From Roseiflexaceae bacterium (GTDB lineage: Bacteria > Chloroflexota > Chloroflexia > Chloroflexales > Roseiflexaceae): DNA of 6,622 bases. Positions 6,003 to 6,622 of the stretch are shown here, piece after piece (within the stretch, counting starts at the first letter, position 1; each line of letters begins with the position of its first letter). A program made the position numbers and the translations under genes. The notes below the pieces were generated by a model, which was not told the DNA's origin, did not search any database, and saw only the letters and a program-made list of their open reading frames with translations. The stretch lies in the NCBI GenBank assembly GCA_014381165.1, contig JACMIM010000063.1, forward strand, positions 1 to 6,622, read 5' to 3'.

Positions 6003-6055
6003 TGTTGCGTGTTGCGTGTTCTGTCGCAACACGCGACACACGACACGTAACACGC
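6003..6055 (+). repeat. Heptamer-repeat hairpin abutting the Nudix start codon
   Basis: The left arm has two copies of GCGTGTT (6007-6020). The right part is four units in 7-base register: AACACGC, GACACAC, GACACGT, AACACGC (6028-6055). In the plus-strand RNA, 6007-6020 pairs with 6042-6055 over 14 bp with two G-U wobbles, and inside it TGTCGC (6022-6027) pairs with GCGACA (6033-6038). The hairpin fills most of the gap between ppa and the Nudix gene and ends on the base before its ATG. It leaves no room for a normal ribosome binding site. Confidence 0.75.
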
Positions 6056-6526
6056 ATGGCATCATCCTCGCCAAAACCTGATATTCCCGAGAACGACCGC
6101 CGGATCGCCTATTCATCTGGCGGCGTGATTTACCGCATTGGTGCTGGTGGTGTCGAAGTGGCCATGATCGCCACGAATGCCAGCCAGCGCTGGGGCCTGC
6201 CAAAGGGCCATGTGCGGCGCGGCGAAACCGCCGAGGACGCAGCAGTACGCGAGATCGCCGAGGAAACTGGGCTGAACGGCGCGGTCGATCATCACCTCGC
6301 CACGATCGACTATTGGTTCCGCGCTGGCAGTACGCGCGTTCACAAGTATGTCGATTTCTTTCTGGTGCGCTACCTCAGCGGTGGCATTGTGCCTCAGCAG
6401 GCCGAAGTCGATGACGCACGCTGGGTGCCACTCGACGAGGCCGTGCAGCTCGCCAGCTTCGAGCGCGAGCGCGAAATCCTTCAACAGGTGCGAAAACTGC
6501 TTGCAGGTGACAAGACGCCGACATAA
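6056..6526 (+). CDS. Nudix hydrolase (MutT / Ap4A hydrolase-like)
   Basis: This 156-residue protein has a complete Nudix box, G51-x5-E57-x7-R65-E66-x2-E69-E70-x-G72, with Glu66, Glu69 and Glu70 expected to bind the metal. The fold begins at SSGGVIYR (20-27), and RWGLPKGH (45-52) leads into the box. YRIG..GVEVAMI and WGLPKGHV resemble diadenosine polyphosphate hydrolases of this size, but the substrate cannot be fixed from sequence. W123-V-P-L with the following acidic residue (ARWVPLDEA, 121-129) is the usual C-terminal Nudix segment. Start 6056 gives a short leader to the domain; the frame is open back to 5903 but that part overlaps ppa and looks non-coding. There is no Shine-Dalgarno site, because a repeat hairpin occupies the place where it should be. 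Co-transcription with ppa is likely. Confidence 0.93.
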   Translation: MASSSPKPDIPENDRRIAYSSGGVIYRIGAGGVEVAMIATNASQRWGLPKGHVRRGETAEDAAVREIAEETGLNGAVDHHLATIDYWFRAGSTRVHKYVDFFLVRYLSGGIVPQQAEVDDARWVPLDEAVQLASFEREREILQQVRKLLAGDKTPT

Positions 6527-6541
6527 CAAGCTCATCTTGTC
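6508..6541 (+). terminator. Weak hairpin over the Nudix stop codon
   Basis: GACAAGA (6509-6515) can pair with TCTTGTC (6535-6541), and inside it ACAAG (6526-6530) can pair with CTTGT (6536-6540) around CTCAT. These are alternatives, since they share the right arm. There is no T-tract, so termination is only possible. TGACAAGA at 6508-6515 is the same octamer as the repeat unit at 4079-4102. Confidence 0.3.
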
Positions 6542-6552
6542 CACCACGGCCA

Positions 6553-6622
6553 CCGGATGAATCCGGCGTCTGGTACGCCAAAACGCGCTGAAGCGCGTTC
6601 AACCGCAGCAACGCGCTTCAGC
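6553..6622. repeat. Cluster of palindromes at the right edge
   Basis: Three adjacent palindromes follow the Nudix gene: CCGGAT/ATCCGG around GA (6553-6566), GGCGT/ACGCC (6565-6579), and AACGCGCT/AGCGCGTT around GA (6582-6599). In addition, 6587-6599 pairs perfectly over 13 bases with 6610-6622, the last bases of the window, around a 10-base loop. The GA-centred elements share the TGAA core of the palindrome at 4799-4818. The arrangement resembles paired repetitive extragenic palindromes; the element probably continues past the window. Confidence 0.75.

Noticed and set aside
5903..6055. Extended N-terminus of the Nudix protein
   Set aside because: It would overlap ppa and be encoded by the heptamer repeats; the Nudix fold is complete from 6056.
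5458..6057. Long minus-strand open frame opposite ppa
   Set aside because: It is the antisense of a gene with complete active-site motifs, and its translation shows no recognisable domain.

Overview
The window is GC-rich and compact. It fits a member of Chloroflexota, probably class Chloroflexia (Roseiflexus/Kouleothrix-like). This assignment is an inference from protein character and from intergenic sequences full of short palindromes and short-unit tandem repeats; it was not tested by database search. Six protein-coding genes are well supported. No tRNA, rRNA, CRISPR array, transposase or phage gene was seen.

Left part (1-3243): one large minus-strand gene (53-2836) encodes a lipoprotein with two tandem ABC-type solute-binding domains, most likely carbohydrate-type. 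A GC-rich hairpin follows its stop codon. Its roughly 400-base upstream region carries a two-copy hairpin repeat, a candidate minus-strand promoter flanked by two 8-base direct repeats, and an inverted-repeat cluster just ahead of the next gene.

Middle (3244-5306): a plus-strand gene for a general-stress-protein-like protein with a glycine-rich hydrophobic core converges on a minus-strand translin-family gene. A near-perfect hairpin built from three 8-base repeats per arm separates them. Upstream of the translin gene, on the same strand, lies a gene for a small helical protein of unknown function. The gap between those two holds a palindrome and seven octamers in exact register.

Right part (5307-6622): a divergent promoter region leads into ppa (soluble family I inorganic pyrophosphatase), followed on the same strand by a Nudix hydrolase gene. 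The two may form a pyrophosphate and nucleotide housekeeping pair: Nudix enzymes cleave nucleoside-diphosphate-linked compounds, sometimes releasing PPi, and Ppa removes PPi. A heptamer-repeat hairpin fills their gap and abuts the Nudix start codon. The right edge holds a cluster of palindromes.

The genes are mostly of recognisable families. The unusual material lies between them: nearly every gene boundary carries a structured repeat, and the repeats differ in sequence but share design rules. No complete, clearly new multi-gene system is visible.
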